Positions 10,004 to 19,581 of a DNA stretch of 64,000 bases are shown here, in pieces. Position 1 is the stretch's first letter. Each line of letters begins with the position of its first letter. Under the pieces are notes generated by a model, which saw only the letters and a list, made by a program, of their open reading frames with translations, was not told where the DNA came from and did not search any database. The translations under genes were made by a program, and so were the position numbers. Origin of the DNA: Albidovulum sediminicola (GTDB taxonomy: Bacteria; Pseudomonadota; Alphaproteobacteria; Rhodobacterales; Rhodobacteraceae); the NCBI RefSeq assembly GCF_025751575.1, contig NZ_JAOWLA010000019.1, positions 17,218-81,217 of the forward strand, written 5' to 3'.

Positions 10004-12325
10004 GTGCCGTCATTTTCGACCACGCTTGAACAGGCAATCCACGCGGCCCTGGCGCTGGCAAACGCGCGACGGCACGAACTTGCGACGCTTGAACACCTTC
10101 TGCTTGCCCTGATCGACGAGCCCGAGGCTGCGAAGGTCATGCAGGCCTGCTCCGTCGATCTCGATGTGCTCAGAAAGACGCTTTCGGAGTTCATCGACGA
10201 TGACCTCTCCACCCTCGTCACCGATGTCGAGGGGTCGGAGGCCGTGCCCACCGCCGCCTTCCAGCGGGTGATCCAGCGGGCCGCCATCCATGTCCAGTCC
10301 TCGGGCCGGACCGAGGTGACGGGGGCCAATGTCCTGGTCGCGATCTTCGCGGAACGGGAATCGAACGCGGCCTATTTCCTCCAGGAACAGGACATGACCC
10401 GCTACGACGCGGTCAACTTCATCGCCCATGGCGTGGCCAAGGACCCGTCCTTCGGCGAAACCCGCCCGGTCAGCGGCGCGCATGAACAGGACGCCAAGAC
10501 CGAGGAGAAGACCGACGGCGAGGCCAAGGAATCCGCGCTGGCGAAATACTGCGTGGATTTGAACCAGAAGTCCAAGAAGGGCGACGTCGACCCGCTGATC
10601 GGGCGCGAATCCGAGATCGAGCGCTGCATCCAGGTGCTTTGCCGCCGCCGCAAGAACAACCCGCTTCTGGTGGGCGATCCCGGCGTAGGCAAGACCGCGA
10701 TCGCGGAAGGCCTGGCGCTGAAGATCACGCGCGGCGAAACGCCCGAGGTGCTGAAGGGATCGACGATCTTTTCGCTCGACATGGGCGCGCTTCTGGCCGG
10801 CACCCGCTATCGCGGCGATTTCGAGGAGCGGCTGAAGGCCGTCGTGAAGGAGCTTGAGGACCATCCCGACGCGATCCTCTTCATCGACGAGATCCACACC
10901 GTGATCGGCGCGGGGGCGACCTCGGGCGGGGCGATGGATGCCTCCAACCTGCTCAAGCCCGCGCTTCAGGGCGGCAAGCTGCGCTGCATGGGCTCCACGA
11001 CCTACAAGGAGTTCCGCCAGCACTTCGAAAAGGACCGGGCGCTCTCGCGGCGATTCCAGAAGATCGACGTGAACGAACCCTCGGTCGATGACACGGTGAA
11101 GATCCTGATGGGGCTCAAGCCCTATTTCGAAAAGCACCACGACCTGCACTACACCAAGGACGCGATCAAGGCGGCGGTGGACCTGTCGGCCCGCTACATT
11201 CACGACCGCAAGCTGCCCGACAAGGCCATCGACGTGATCGACGAGGCCGGCGCGGCGCAGCACCTGGTTTCCGAATCCAAGCGCCGCAAGACCATCGGCC
11301 CGAAAGAGATCGAGGCCGTGGTGGCCAAGATCGCCCGCATCCCGCCCAAGAACGTCTCAAAGGACGATGCGGAGGTGCTGCGCGACCTGGAACGGACGCT
11401 CAAGCGCGTGGTCTTCGGCCAAGACAAGGCGATCGAAGCGCTCAGCTCGGCGATCAAGCTTGCCCGGGCGGGGCTGCGCGAGCCCGAAAAGCCCATCGGC
11501 AACTACCTGTTCGCCGGCCCGACCGGCGTCGGCAAGACCGAGGTCGCCAAGCAACTGGCCGACAGCCTGGGGGTGGAGCTTCTGCGCTTCGACATGTCGG
11601 AATACATGGAGAAGCACGCGGTTTCCCGCCTGATCGGCGCGCCTCCGGGTTACGTGGGCTTCGACCAGGGTGGCATGCTGACCGATGGCGTGGATCAGCA
11701 CCCGCATTGCGTGCTGCTGCTGGACGAGATCGAGAAGGCGCACCCGGATGTCTACAACATCCTGTTGCAGGTGATGGACCACGGCAAGCTGACCGATCAC
11801 AACGGTCGCCAGGTCGATTTCCGCAACGTGATCCTGATCATGACCTCGAACGCGGGCGCCTCCGAACAGGCCAAGGCGGCCTTCGGCTTCGGCCGCGAAC
11901 GGCGCGAGGGCGAGGATACGGCGGCGATCGAGCGGACCTTCACGCCGGAGTTCCGCAACCGCCTGGACGCGGTGATCTCCTTCGCGCCGCTGTCGCGGGA
12001 CATCGTCATGCAGGTCGTCGACAAGTTCGTCCTGCAGCTTGAAGCGCAGCTGATGGACCGCAATGTCCATATCGAACTGTCGCCCGAGGCCGCCAACTGG
12101 ATCGCTGAGAAGGGCTATGACGACAAGATGGGCGCGCGCCCGCTCTCCCGCGTCATCCAGGAGCATATCAAGAAGCCGCTGGCGGAGGAATTGCTCTTCG
12201 GCAAGCTCACCAAGGGCGGGGTCGTGCGGGTCCTGGTCAAGGACGGCAAGATCGAGTTGAAGGTCGAAGAGCCGCAGCAACGCCGGATCACCGGATCGAA
12301 GCCGCCGCTTCTGACCGCCGACTAG
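10004..12325 (+). CDS. clpA: ATP-dependent Clp protease ATP-binding subunit ClpA
   Basis: ClpA is an AAA+ unfoldase (773 residues here) that feeds substrates into ClpP. The N-domain (TTLEQAIHAALALANARRHE) is followed by two AAA+ modules with Walker A GDPGVGKT (about 223-230) and GPTGVGKT (about 505-512), and Walker B LFIDEIHT and LLLDEIEKAH. The ClpP-docking loop region reads FGFGR, as in other alphaproteobacterial ClpA. No clpS gene lies next to it in this window, although ClpS is its usual adaptor. The gene ends at a strong hairpin. Confidence 0.96.
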   Translation: MPSFSTTLEQAIHAALALANARRHELATLEHLLLALIDEPEAAKVMQACSVDLDVLRKTLSEFIDDDLSTLVTDVEGSEAVPTAAFQRVIQRAAIHVQSSGRTEVTGANVLVAIFAERESNAAYFLQEQDMTRYDAVNFIAHGVAKDPSFGETRPVSGAHEQDAKTEEKTDGEAKESALAKYCVDLNQKSKKGDVDPLIGRESEIERCIQVLCRRRKNNPLLVGDPGVGKTAIAEGLALKITRGETPEVLKGSTIFSLDMGALLAGTRYRGDFEERLKAVVKELEDHPDAILFIDEIHTVIGAGATSGGAMDASNLLKPALQGGKLRCMGSTTYKEFRQHFEKDRALSRRFQKIDVNEPSVDDTVKILMGLKPYFEKHHDLHYTKDAIKAAVDLSARYIHDRKLPDKAIDVIDEAGAAQHLVSESKRRKTIGPKEIEAVVAKIARIPPKNVSKDDAEVLRDLERTLKRVVFGQDKAIEALSSAIKLARAGLREPEKPIGNYLFAGPTGVGKTEVAKQLADSLGVELLRFDMSEYMEKHAVSRLIGAPPGYVGFDQGGMLTDGVDQHPHCVLLLDEIEKAHPDVYNILLQVMDHGKLTDHNGRQVDFRNVILIMTSNAGASEQAKAAFGFGRERREGEDTAAIERTFTPEFRNRLDAVISFAPLSRDIVMQVVDKFVLQLEAQLMDRNVHIELSPEAANWIAEKGYDDKMGARPLSRVIQEHIKKPLAEELLFGKLTKGGVVRVLVKDGKIELKVEEPQQRRITGSKPPLLTAD

Positions 12326-12348
12326 GCGCAGCAGAGCCTGTGTTGAAC

Positions 12349-12374
12349 GGGGGCGGCCAAGGCCGCCCCTTTCT
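12349..12374 (+). terminator. Rho-independent terminator of clpA
   Basis: GGGGCGGCC and GGCCGCCCC pair around AA and are followed by TTTCTC on the plus strand, 24 nt after the clpA stop. The convergent RidA-family gene ends just beyond. Confidence 0.7.
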
Positions 12375-12380
12375 CATGCC

Positions 12381-12767
12381 TCATACCCGCGCCGCGACGG
12401 CCTGGACCTTGATCCGGCCGCCAAAGGGCAAGGCCACCGCCTGATAGATGGTGCGCGCCGGCCGCCGGCCTTCGGGGAAGAGCGCGCCGTAAAGCGCGTT
12501 TACCTCGGCCACATCCGCCAGGTCGATGAAGGCCAGATCGACATAGACGATCTCGGACCGCGCGAACCCGGCCGCCTCGGCGATGCGAAACACATGGGCG
12601 AAGGCCCGCTCCGCCTCTTCGCCCGCAGTGCCGGGCTGGTACTTTCCATCGGGGCCGACCGAAAGCTGGCCGCTGATCCAGCATTGGTTGCCGACCACGA
12701 CGGCATTGCTGATTGGCGAGGGCGATGGCGGCACGCCGTCCACCGCAACGATGTATCTTGTGGTCAT
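12381..12767 (-). CDS. RidA family protein
   Basis: The 128-residue protein has the RidA/YjgF fold: NAVVVGNQCWISGQL as an early strand pair, a central EEAERAFAHVFRIAEAAG helix, and the conserved Arg in RRPARTIYQAV that binds the carboxylate of imine or enamine intermediates. RidA hydrolyses 2-aminoacrylate and related imines. Members outside the RidA core group have other or unknown substrates, and I cannot assign the subfamily. It follows an OmpA/ExbB-like pair but is separated from it by about 100 bp. Confidence 0.85.
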   Translation of the reverse strand: MTTRYIVAVDGVPPSPSPISNAVVVGNQCWISGQLSVGPDGKYQPGTAGEEAERAFAHVFRIAEAAGFARSEIVYVDLAFIDLADVAEVNALYGALFPEGRRPARTIYQAVALPFGGRIKVQAVAARV

Positions 12768-12869
12768 GGGGCGCTCCCTGTTCGACCCCGTACCCCGGCA
12801 CGGCCCGATTGCCGGCAGAGGTGGATCGCGCGCCCCGAGCCTACCACGGGCGGCTGCGGGTCCCGCGCC

Positions 12870-14492
12870 CTATCGCTCGGTCAGCTTCAATTCGATCCGG
12901 CGGTTCTGCGCGCGCGCCTCCGCCGTATCGCCCTCGGCCACCGGGCGATATTCGCCAAAGCCGGTCGCCGCCATGCGCTGCGGCGGGAAGCCCAGGTCGT
13001 CCTGCATGAAACGCACGACCGAAAGCGCCCGCGCCTGGCTGAGTTCCCAGTTATCCCGGAACTGGCCGCTGGAGATCGGCACATTGTCGGTATGGCCGTC
13101 CACCCGGATGATCCAGTCGATGGCGGGCGGGATCTGGTCGGAGATGTCGCGAAGGATGGACACCACACCCGCGATCTGGGACTGACCTTCGCCCGAAAGC
13201 TGGGCCGAGCCGGTTTCGAACAGCACCTCCGAGGAAAAGACGAAGCGGTCGCCGACGACGCGCACGCCCTCGCGGCCCGCCAGAACCTCCGACAGCTTGC
13301 CGAAGAACTCGGAGCGATACCTGGCGAGTTGCTTGGTCTCGTCACGCAGCGATTTCGCCTCTTCCTCCAGCCGTTTGCGCTCGGCCTCTTCCAGTTCCGC
13401 CCGCAGGCGTTGCTCGGACGCAACCTGCGCCAGGGCGGAGTTCAACTGGCTGCCCAGGCTTTCAATCTGCACCTTGGCCTCGGCGTCACGCGCGGCCGAG
13501 GCGTCAAGCAGGCTCTGAAGCGATCCCAGCTGCGTGCGCAGAGCGGCCAGTTGCTGGTTCAGAAGCGCCACGTTGCGCTGTGCGGCAAGGGAGACCTCCT
13601 TCTGCTTCGCGAGCTCCTCTTCGGCGAACGCCAGAAGGGCCGCCTTGCGCTCAGCCTCGGTCCTGCCCTCGGCGTCCCTGCCTTGGGCCGCGGCCAGAAG
13701 GGTCAGCGTCTCCTCCGCCTCCTTGCGCTTTTCCTCCAGCGCCAGCGTCATCGCCGTCAGTTCGCCTTCCGAGGACTTGAGCCTTTCGCGCAGCAGTGCG
13801 GCGGCGGCAGCCTCGGCCAGGCGGTCCTTCTCGGCCTCGCTCAACTGCTCCTGTGCCTCGGCCAGCGCGGCGTCCCGCGCTTCGGCGCGCGCGCGCAGAT
13901 CGGCGATCAGCGCGTTCATCGCGTCACGGCGCGCGGCGGCAAGGCGGGCGGCCTCGGCCTGGGCGTCGACCTCGTCCCGTGCCTTGGCAAGCGCAAGGTT
14001 CAGTGCCTCCTGATCCGAGAGCAGCCGGTCGCGCGTTTCCGTCAGGTCCTGAACTTCCGCCCGCGCGCTGTCCCGCTCGGACAGGAGGGAGGCGACCTGA
14101 GCCTCGAAGGTCGTGATGCGCGCGCTGGCTTGCGCCAGTTCGGCGGCCTGCCCCTCGACCTGCCGCGTCAGGGTCGCGATCAAGACCGATTGGCGGTCAG
14201 CCTCGCTGCGCGCGGCGCTCAGGTCGGCGTTCAAGCCCTGCACCTCGACCTCGAAGGCGGCGGAGCGGTCGCGCTCCAGCCCAAGCGCGTCGGCAAGCCC
14301 CGCGACCTGGTCGGCCAGCGCGGCCAATTCGTCGTCCTGATTGTCGATGGTTTCGCGCAATGTGAACTGCACGATCATGAAGATCGTCAGCACGAACATC
14401 AGCACCATGAGAAGCGCCGTCATCGCATCGACGAAACCGGGCCAGATATTGGTGGAGAATCTTTGGCCGCCGCGTCCGTTCGACTGCGCCAT
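12870..14492 (-). CDS. MotB-like OmpA-family protein with long periplasmic coiled coil
   Basis: The 540-residue protein has a short cytosolic tail, one membrane helix starting GFVDAMTALLMVLMFVL (Asp22 sits where MotB carries its proton-binding Asp), about 350 residues of Ala/Glu/Arg-rich coiled coil, and a C-terminal OmpA-like peptidoglycan-binding domain (about 415-540, with RVDGHTDNVP and NWELSQARA). It lies 3 nt downstream of a MotA/TolQ-like gene, so the pair should form an ion-driven stator-like complex. The target of the motion is unknown; no flagellar genes are near. The coiled coil is far longer than in MotB or TolR. Confidence 0.85.
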   Translation of the reverse strand: MAQSNGRGGQRFSTNIWPGFVDAMTALLMVLMFVLTIFMIVQFTLRETIDNQDDELAALADQVAGLADALGLERDRSAAFEVEVQGLNADLSAARSEADRQSVLIATLTRQVEGQAAELAQASARITTFEAQVASLLSERDSARAEVQDLTETRDRLLSDQEALNLALAKARDEVDAQAEAARLAAARRDAMNALIADLRARAEARDAALAEAQEQLSEAEKDRLAEAAAAALLRERLKSSEGELTAMTLALEEKRKEAEETLTLLAAAQGRDAEGRTEAERKAALLAFAEEELAKQKEVSLAAQRNVALLNQQLAALRTQLGSLQSLLDASAARDAEAKVQIESLGSQLNSALAQVASEQRLRAELEEAERKRLEEEAKSLRDETKQLARYRSEFFGKLSEVLAGREGVRVVGDRFVFSSEVLFETGSAQLSGEGQSQIAGVVSILRDISDQIPPAIDWIIRVDGHTDNVPISSGQFRDNWELSQARALSVVRFMQDDLGFPPQRMAATGFGEYRPVAEGDTAEARAQNRRIELKLTER

Positions 14493-14495
14493 GGC

Positions 14496-15713
14496 CTAGT
14501 CCTTCCGCGGCGGGGCCGAGGGCTCGATCCGGACGAGCGAGCGCACCGCGCGCGTCAGTTGCGCGATGTCTGAACGCAACTCCGCCACCGCTTCCTGCCG
14601 GCCCGCCGCGACCTCTTCGAGGATCTTCAGAAGCTGGATGTCGATCGAGCGCAGGCGCATCCGCGCCTCGGCGTCGCCACCGTCCAGACCGGGCCCAGCC
14701 GCGTTCCGTTCGATCAGCGCGACCAGCCTGTCCTGCCCGTCGGCGATCCGCGCCAGAACCGGGCTGGTGTCCGGGAGGGGCGCGGGTGGCGCGGCGGCGG
14801 GGGCGCTGTCCGCCATCATCTGGATCGCCTGCGCGAGCTTCGAGAGCGTATCGTCGGTCCGGATGCGGCCGGCCTCCGCCTGGGCGATCAGGTCGGTCAG
14901 CGCCTCCACCTGGTTGGCCATCTGGTCGATGACATCGGCAAGGCCCGCGCCATCGACCCCGCCCTCGCCGTCCGAGCCGGCAAGGCTGAGACGGGTGAAG
15001 GAGGACAGCCAGTCCTCAAGCTCCGAATAGAAGCGGTTCTGCCCGTGGCCCGCGAAGAGTTCCAGAAGCCCGACGACAAGCGAGCCCGCAAGGCCGAGCA
15101 GCGAGGACGAAAAGGCCGTGCCCATGCCGCCCAGCTGCGCCTCAAGCCCGGTCATCAGCTTGTCAAAGACCTGAAGCCCGCTTTCGCCCTCCTGCGGGGC
15201 GAGCGCGCGGATCGTGTCGACCACCGCCGGGACCGTCGTCGCCAGGCCGTAGAAGGTGCCGAGCAGGCCAAGGAAGATCAGCAGGTTGATCAGGTAGCGC
15301 GTGATGTCACGCTCTTCATCGATGCGGACCGAGACGGACTCGAGGATCGAGCGGGCGGAAGAGTTCGAGATATGGCTGCTGCGCGCGCTGCGGCTGCGCA
15401 GGAGCGCTGCAAGCGGCGCCAGCATCCGCGGGGCGATCGTGATCTCATGCCCCGGTCGCTGGCCCGCGAAGCCCTCGATCCAGCTGACCGACTGCACCAG
15501 CTGCACGACCTGCCAGAAACAGGTCAAGACGCCAAGGACGAAGACCCCCAGGATCAGCCCGTTGAGATAGGGGTTGGCCAGGAAGATGGGGGAGATCCGC
15601 GCAAAGGCGAAATAGGCCCCGGCGCTGACCAGGCCGATGACGATCAACATCATCAGGACCTGGCGGACGGGTTGCGAAAACAGCGGCTCGGCCTCGCGCG
15701 CGGGTTTGATCAT
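14496..15713 (-). CDS. MotA/TolQ/ExbB-family proton channel protein
   Basis: The 405-residue protein has membrane segments at about 18-38, 50-72, 140-164 and 198-222. The third and fourth carry the family pattern (FLGLLGTFYGLATT and GGMGTAFSSSLLGLAGS). The C-terminal 180 residues are soluble, Ala-rich and coiled-coil-like. With the downstream MotB-like protein it should form a pentamer-dimer ion-powered complex in the inner membrane. The ATG at 15713 has a GGAAG site upstream; an ATG at 15737 is also open. The C-terminal tail resembles in layout the tails of defence-system ZorA proteins, but no Zorya effector gene is adjacent. Confidence 0.85.
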   Translation of the reverse strand: MIKPAREAEPLFSQPVRQVLMMLIVIGLVSAGAYFAFARISPIFLANPYLNGLILGVFVLGVLTCFWQVVQLVQSVSWIEGFAGQRPGHEITIAPRMLAPLAALLRSRSARSSHISNSSARSILESVSVRIDEERDITRYLINLLIFLGLLGTFYGLATTVPAVVDTIRALAPQEGESGLQVFDKLMTGLEAQLGGMGTAFSSSLLGLAGSLVVGLLELFAGHGQNRFYSELEDWLSSFTRLSLAGSDGEGGVDGAGLADVIDQMANQVEALTDLIAQAEAGRIRTDDTLSKLAQAIQMMADSAPAAAPPAPLPDTSPVLARIADGQDRLVALIERNAAGPGLDGGDAEARMRLRSIDIQLLKILEEVAAGRQEAVAELRSDIAQLTRAVRSLVRIEPSAPPRKD

Positions 15714-15785
15714 CTGGTGGCTTCCCGTTCTTTCCACCCGACAATAGGCGGGGGCGGGGGGCCTGCCAAGCCCGTGTTGCGCGCC

Positions 15786-16340
15786 TCAGCGCCCTGGCTT
15801 GCCTGACCGGTGCGCCTGCACCCGCGCGACCAGCCAATCGAGGTCGGGATCGGACAATCCCAGCTCCGCCAGATGCGCGGCGGTGTTGCACAGGTAGTCG
15901 ACGTTCGGCCCGCGCCCGCCCACCGCGCGGGCGATGATCTGCGCCTGGTCCTCAAGCGCCAGGCCCCCGCAATACTGGACGTGATCGGGGTCGATCACAT
16001 AGGCGAGCGCCTCGACCTCGCGCCCGTCGGAAAGCGCCAGCGGCAGCGTCCTTTCGAGATAGGCGGCGGAGACCAGTTCCCGTTCGCGCAGATAGGCAAG
16101 CGTCGCCTCCGCGTCGTCCGGCGCGACGGCGAAGGCCACGCCATCGCAATGCGCGCCTTCCGCCGCGTCGAGCGCCAGCACAAGCCCCGGTTCCTCCGGC
16201 GTGCCGCGGTGATGGATCGAGCGCATGCAGAACGACCGATGCCAGCCCGAAAGCCGCGCGATGGCGCGTTCGGTATAGGCGAAACCCGGCTCCCAGATCA
16301 GCGATCCATAGCCGAAGACCCACAGGCTGTTGAAGTTCAT
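15786..16340 (-). CDS. Gamma-glutamylcyclotransferase, ChaC type
   Basis: The protein is 184 residues from the ATG at 16340, which has a GGAGGGGG ribosome site. VFGYGSLIWEPGF near the N-terminus is the substrate-binding loop of the ChaC fold. The family cleaves glutathione to 5-oxoproline and Cys-Gly. The region LRERELVSAAYLERTLPL contains the expected acidic catalytic area. It is divergent from the DUF2125 gene, with 71 bp between. Confidence 0.85.
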   Translation of the reverse strand: MNFNSLWVFGYGSLIWEPGFAYTERAIARLSGWHRSFCMRSIHHRGTPEEPGLVLALDAAEGAHCDGVAFAVAPDDAEATLAYLRERELVSAAYLERTLPLALSDGREVEALAYVIDPDHVQYCGGLALEDQAQIIARAVGGRGPNVDYLCNTAAHLAELGLSDPDLDWLVARVQAHRSGKPGR

Positions 16341-16411
16341 GCACTGGCCCCCTCCACGCCGGGCCTGTAAACACCATCTGCAAGGATCAGGAAAGACCCC
16401 AGGGGGCGTCA

Positions 16412-17377
16412 ATGCGCAAGCTCATGTCACTCGCCATTCTGCTCACGGCCCTTTACGGCGGCTATTGGTTCGTTGGCTCGCGCGCCGTGCTTTCGGGGGT
16501 GGAAACGGCGCTGAGCCGGCTCCGGGATCAGGGTCAGGTCAACTACGCCTCGATCGGGCTCGTGGGCTTTCCCTCGCGCTTCGACCTGACGGTCGAGGCG
16601 CCGGAGGTGCGCGGGCAGGACATCAGCTGGGCCGCGCCGTTCCTCCAGGTCTTCGCGCTGTCCTACAAGCCCAACCAGATCATCGCGGTCTGGCCGCACG
16701 AACAGACGGTGACGCTGGCCGGGCAGCGCTTCGACCTGGGGGCGGAGGACATGCGCGCAAGCGCGCTTTTCGGCGCAGACACCTCACTGCCGCTCGACCA
16801 TGCGCAGATGGTGGTCAAGGCGCCGACGCTGGCCGCCGCCCTGGGCTGGCGCGCCTCCGCGACCGAGGCGCGCCTGGCCACCCAGTCGATCTCGGACGAC
16901 GGCCGGGCGCACCGCGTCGGGGTCGAGATCACAGGGATCGAAATGACAGGCGCCGCCCCGACCGGGTTGGGCGCAACGCCCGTCGAACGCGCCTATCTGG
17001 ATGCGACGCTGAGCTTCGACCGCCCCATCGACCGGTTCGCAGGCGAAACCGTGCCGCGCCTTGCCCGCGCCGAGATCGACGAGGCGCGGCTGGTCTGGGG
17101 CGACATGCGCGCCGAGGCCGACGGCACGGTCGAGGTGACACCCTCGGGCACGCCGGAAGGCAAGCTGACGGTCAAGCTGGTCCAGTGGCGCCAGATGCTG
17201 GACGCCGCGCGCGAAATGGCGCTCCTTTCCCCCGTCGATGCGGCGAACCTGGAGCGGATGCTGGACGGAATCTCGCGCGGGACGGCAGACCCCGACAGCG
17301 TCAGCCTGCCCTTCACGCTGCGGCAGGGGATGGTCTATCTGGGCCCCTTCGCGCTGGGTCCAGCGCCACGGCTCTAG
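16412..17377 (+). CDS. DUF2125 domain-containing protein
   Basis: The 321-residue protein has an N-terminal signal anchor (LMSLAILLTALYGGYWFVGS) and an extended beta-rich periplasmic part typical of DUF2125 (GLVGFPSRFDLTVEAPEV, then SYKPNQIIAVWPHEQTV). The function of the family is not established. The ribosome site AGGGGGC precedes the ATG. The end overlaps the convergent tyrC by 4 nt, a neighbour arrangement I recognise from related genomes. Confidence 0.8.
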   Translation: MRKLMSLAILLTALYGGYWFVGSRAVLSGVETALSRLRDQGQVNYASIGLVGFPSRFDLTVEAPEVRGQDISWAAPFLQVFALSYKPNQIIAVWPHEQTVTLAGQRFDLGAEDMRASALFGADTSLPLDHAQMVVKAPTLAAALGWRASATEARLATQSISDDGRAHRVGVEITGIEMTGAAPTGLGATPVERAYLDATLSFDRPIDRFAGETVPRLARAEIDEARLVWGDMRAEADGTVEVTPSGTPEGKLTVKLVQWRQMLDAAREMALLSPVDAANLERMLDGISRGTADPDSVSLPFTLRQGMVYLGPFALGPAPRL

Positions 17378-18297
17378 CCCTCGGACGGTTTCGTGCGGCC
17401 GAAATCCGGGGCGGCGGTGTCCTGCCCCGCCTCGATGATGCTGCGGCGGATGGCGCGGGTGCGCGTGAAATAATCGTGCAGAAGCTGGCCGTCGCCCATC
17501 CGGATCGCGCGTTGAAGCACGAAAAGCTCCTCGGTGAAGCGGCCGAGGATATCCAGCGTCGCCTCCCTGTTGGTCAGGAACACGTCGCGCCACATCGTCG
17601 GGTCCGAGGCCGCGATACGGGTGAAATCCCTGAACCCCGCGGCGGAATACTTGATGACCTCGCTTTCGGTCACGCGGCGCAGGTGGTCGGCCACGCCCAC
17701 CATCGTATAGGCGATCAGGTGCGGCGTATGGCTGGTCACGGCCAGCACGAGGTCGTGATGGGCCGCGTCCATCTCATCGACATTCGCCCCCATCGCCTCC
17801 CACAGCGACCGCAGCCGGGCCACGGCCTCGGGCGCGGCGGTCCCGGGGATCAGGATATGCCAGCGGTTCTGGAAGAGCGTTGCAAAGCCGGAATGCGGCC
17901 CCGAATGCTCGGTCCCGGCCAGCGGGTGGCCAGGTACGAAATGGACGCCCTCGGGCAGATGCGGGGAAACGGCGTCAACGACGGCCTGCTTGACCGATCC
18001 CACGTCGGTGACGGTAGCGCCGGGTTTCAGGTGCGGGCCGATCTCCTCAGCGACGGCGCCCATGGCGCCCACGGGCACCGCCAGGACGATCAGATCCGCG
18101 CCCTTCGCGGCCTCTGCGGCGGTTTCGAAGACCTCGTCGCAAAAGCCGATCTCCAGCGCGGCGGCACGGGTTTCGGCGGAACGCGCATGCCCCGCGATCG
18201 TGCCCGCGAGGCCCCATTTCTTCATCGCATGGCCCATCGAGGACGCGATCAGCCCGAGCCCGATCAAGGCCACGCGGTCATAGATGGGCCGGCTCAT
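17374..18297 (-). CDS. tyrC: Prephenate/arogenate dehydrogenase family protein
   Basis: The 307-residue enzyme starts with a Rossmann NAD(P)-binding loop ([19 protein letters not shown]). The catalytic-domain region [15 protein letters not shown] holds the conserved His that deprotonates the substrate hydroxyl. It oxidatively decarboxylates prephenate or arogenate in tyrosine synthesis. It overlaps hisC by 4 nt (ATGA), so hisC-tyrC is an operon, and the HisC-type aminotransferase likely supplies the transamination step. The arogenate versus prephenate preference cannot be read here. Confidence 0.93.
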   Translation of the reverse strand: MSRPIYDRVALIGLGLIASSMGHAMKKWGLAGTIAGHARSAETRAAALEIGFCDEVFETAAEAAKGADLIVLAVPVGAMGAVAEEIGPHLKPGATVTDVGSVKQAVVDAVSPHLPEGVHFVPGHPLAGTEHSGPHSGFATLFQNRWHILIPGTAAPEAVARLRSLWEAMGANVDEMDAAHHDLVLAVTSHTPHLIAYTMVGVADHLRRVTESEVIKYSAAGFRDFTRIAASDPTMWRDVFLTNREATLDILGRFTEELFVLQRAIRMGDGQLLHDYFTRTRAIRRSIIEAGQDTAAPDFGRTKPSEG

Positions 18298-19379
18298 TTC
18301 TGTCCCTTGAACTGGCCGATGGCATGGGCCACCCGGCGGCAGGACGCCTCGTCCCCGATCGTGATACGCAGGCAGTGGGGCAGACCGTAGCCCGCCACGC
18401 GCCGTACGATCAGCCCCTGGGTCTGAAGATAGGCATCGCAGGCGGCGGCTTCCGCCTCATCCGCGAAGCGGGCCAGGATGAAGTTCGCGGTCGAGGTGTC
18501 CGAGGGCACGCCGCGTTCGGCCAGCGCCTCGGCCAGCCAGGCGCGCAGGCGGGTGTTTTCCGCCCGGCAGCGGTCCACATGGTCCTGGTCGCGCACGGCG
18601 GCCTCGGCGGTGTCAAGCTGCGCGCTGGACAAGTTGAAGGGGCCACGGATGCGGTTGAGGACATCGATGATCGACTTGGGCCCGTAGCCCCAGCCGATCC
18701 GAAGCCCACCCAGCCCGTAGATCTTGGAGAAGGTCCGCGTCATGAAGACGTTCGAGCGGCGGGCGATCAGCTCCGCCCCGCCATCGAACCCCTCGACATA
18801 TTCCGCATAGGCCCCGTCGAGCACAAGGATCGCCTGCTTCGGAAGGCCGGCCGCCAGGCGCTCGACCTCGGCCGGGCCGATCATCGTGCCGGTCGGGTTG
18901 TTCGGGTTGGCGATGAACACCAGCTTCGTGCGCCGCGTGCAGGCCGCCAGAAGGGCATCGACATCGGTCGTCCGTTCCCGCTCGCGCACCGATACGGGCG
19001 TGGCGCCCGCCGCCATCGCCGAGATGCGGTACATCAGGAACCCGTGTTCGGTGAACACAACCTCGTCGCGCGGACCGGCATAGGCCTGGCACAGGAAGTG
19101 GATGATCTCGTCCGAGCCCACGCCGCAGATGATGCGGGCCGGGTCGAGCCCGTGCGCCTCTCCGATGGCCTGGCGCAACGCGAGGTGATCGGTGTTCGGG
19201 TAGCGGTGCAGCTTGTGGACGGCGCGCTGGAACGCTTCCTTGGCCTTGTCCGAGGGACCGAAGGGATTTTCGTTCGAGCTGAGCTTGATCGCGTCGCTGA
19301 TGCCTGCGACATGCGCCGCACCGCCCTCGTAAAGGGCGATGTCCATAATGCCCGGCTGCGGGCGGATGGGATCGGTCAT
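18294..19379 (-). CDS. hisC: Histidinol-phosphate / aromatic aminotransferase
   Basis: The 361-residue class I/II aminotransferase carries the PLP-lysine motif [18 protein letters not shown], the [11 protein letters not shown] loop and the N-terminal [12 protein letters not shown] block of HisC. It converts imidazole-acetol phosphate with glutamate to histidinol phosphate. Its operon with tyrC suggests it also, or mainly, handles aromatic keto acids. A GGAG site lies about 9 nt before the ATG. Confidence 0.93.
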   Translation of the reverse strand: MTDPIRPQPGIMDIALYEGGAAHVAGISDAIKLSSNENPFGPSDKAKEAFQRAVHKLHRYPNTDHLALRQAIGEAHGLDPARIICGVGSDEIIHFLCQAYAGPRDEVVFTEHGFLMYRISAMAAGATPVSVRERERTTDVDALLAACTRRTKLVFIANPNNPTGTMIGPAEVERLAAGLPKQAILVLDGAYAEYVEGFDGGAELIARRSNVFMTRTFSKIYGLGGLRIGWGYGPKSIIDVLNRIRGPFNLSSAQLDTAEAAVRDQDHVDRCRAENTRLRAWLAEALAERGVPSDTSTANFILARFADEAEAAACDAYLQTQGLIVRRVAGYGLPHCLRITIGDEASCRRVAHAIGQFKGQK

Positions 19380-19533
19380 GGCAGCGACTCCGCAGTTTCG
19401 CGCGCTTTCTAGCGGGCGTCAGGGCGCTAGACCAGACCTGAACGCGCGTCGCCGCCGCCGCGAGGGGGCGAGTGTTGCAGCCATCGCACCTGTTCCCGCT
19501 ACCACGGGCGGCCCGGGCCGGGGCGACCCAACG

Positions 19534-19563
19534 AAAAAGGGCCGCCCCCAAGGGCGGCCCTTT
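19534..19563 (-). terminator. Rho-independent terminator of rpsD
   Basis: On the minus strand GGGCCGCCC and GGGCGGCCC pair around a 4-nt loop and are followed by TTTTT, 19 nt after the rpsD stop. Confidence 0.85.
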
Positions 19564-19581
19564 CCAAACCAGTAGCGAAGA

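Noticed and set aside
12870..15713. Zorya anti-phage system
   Set aside because: The MotA/MotB-like pair suggests ZorA/ZorB, but no ZorC, ZorD or ZorE gene is next to it, and the long coiled coil is in the OmpA protein rather than only in the channel protein.
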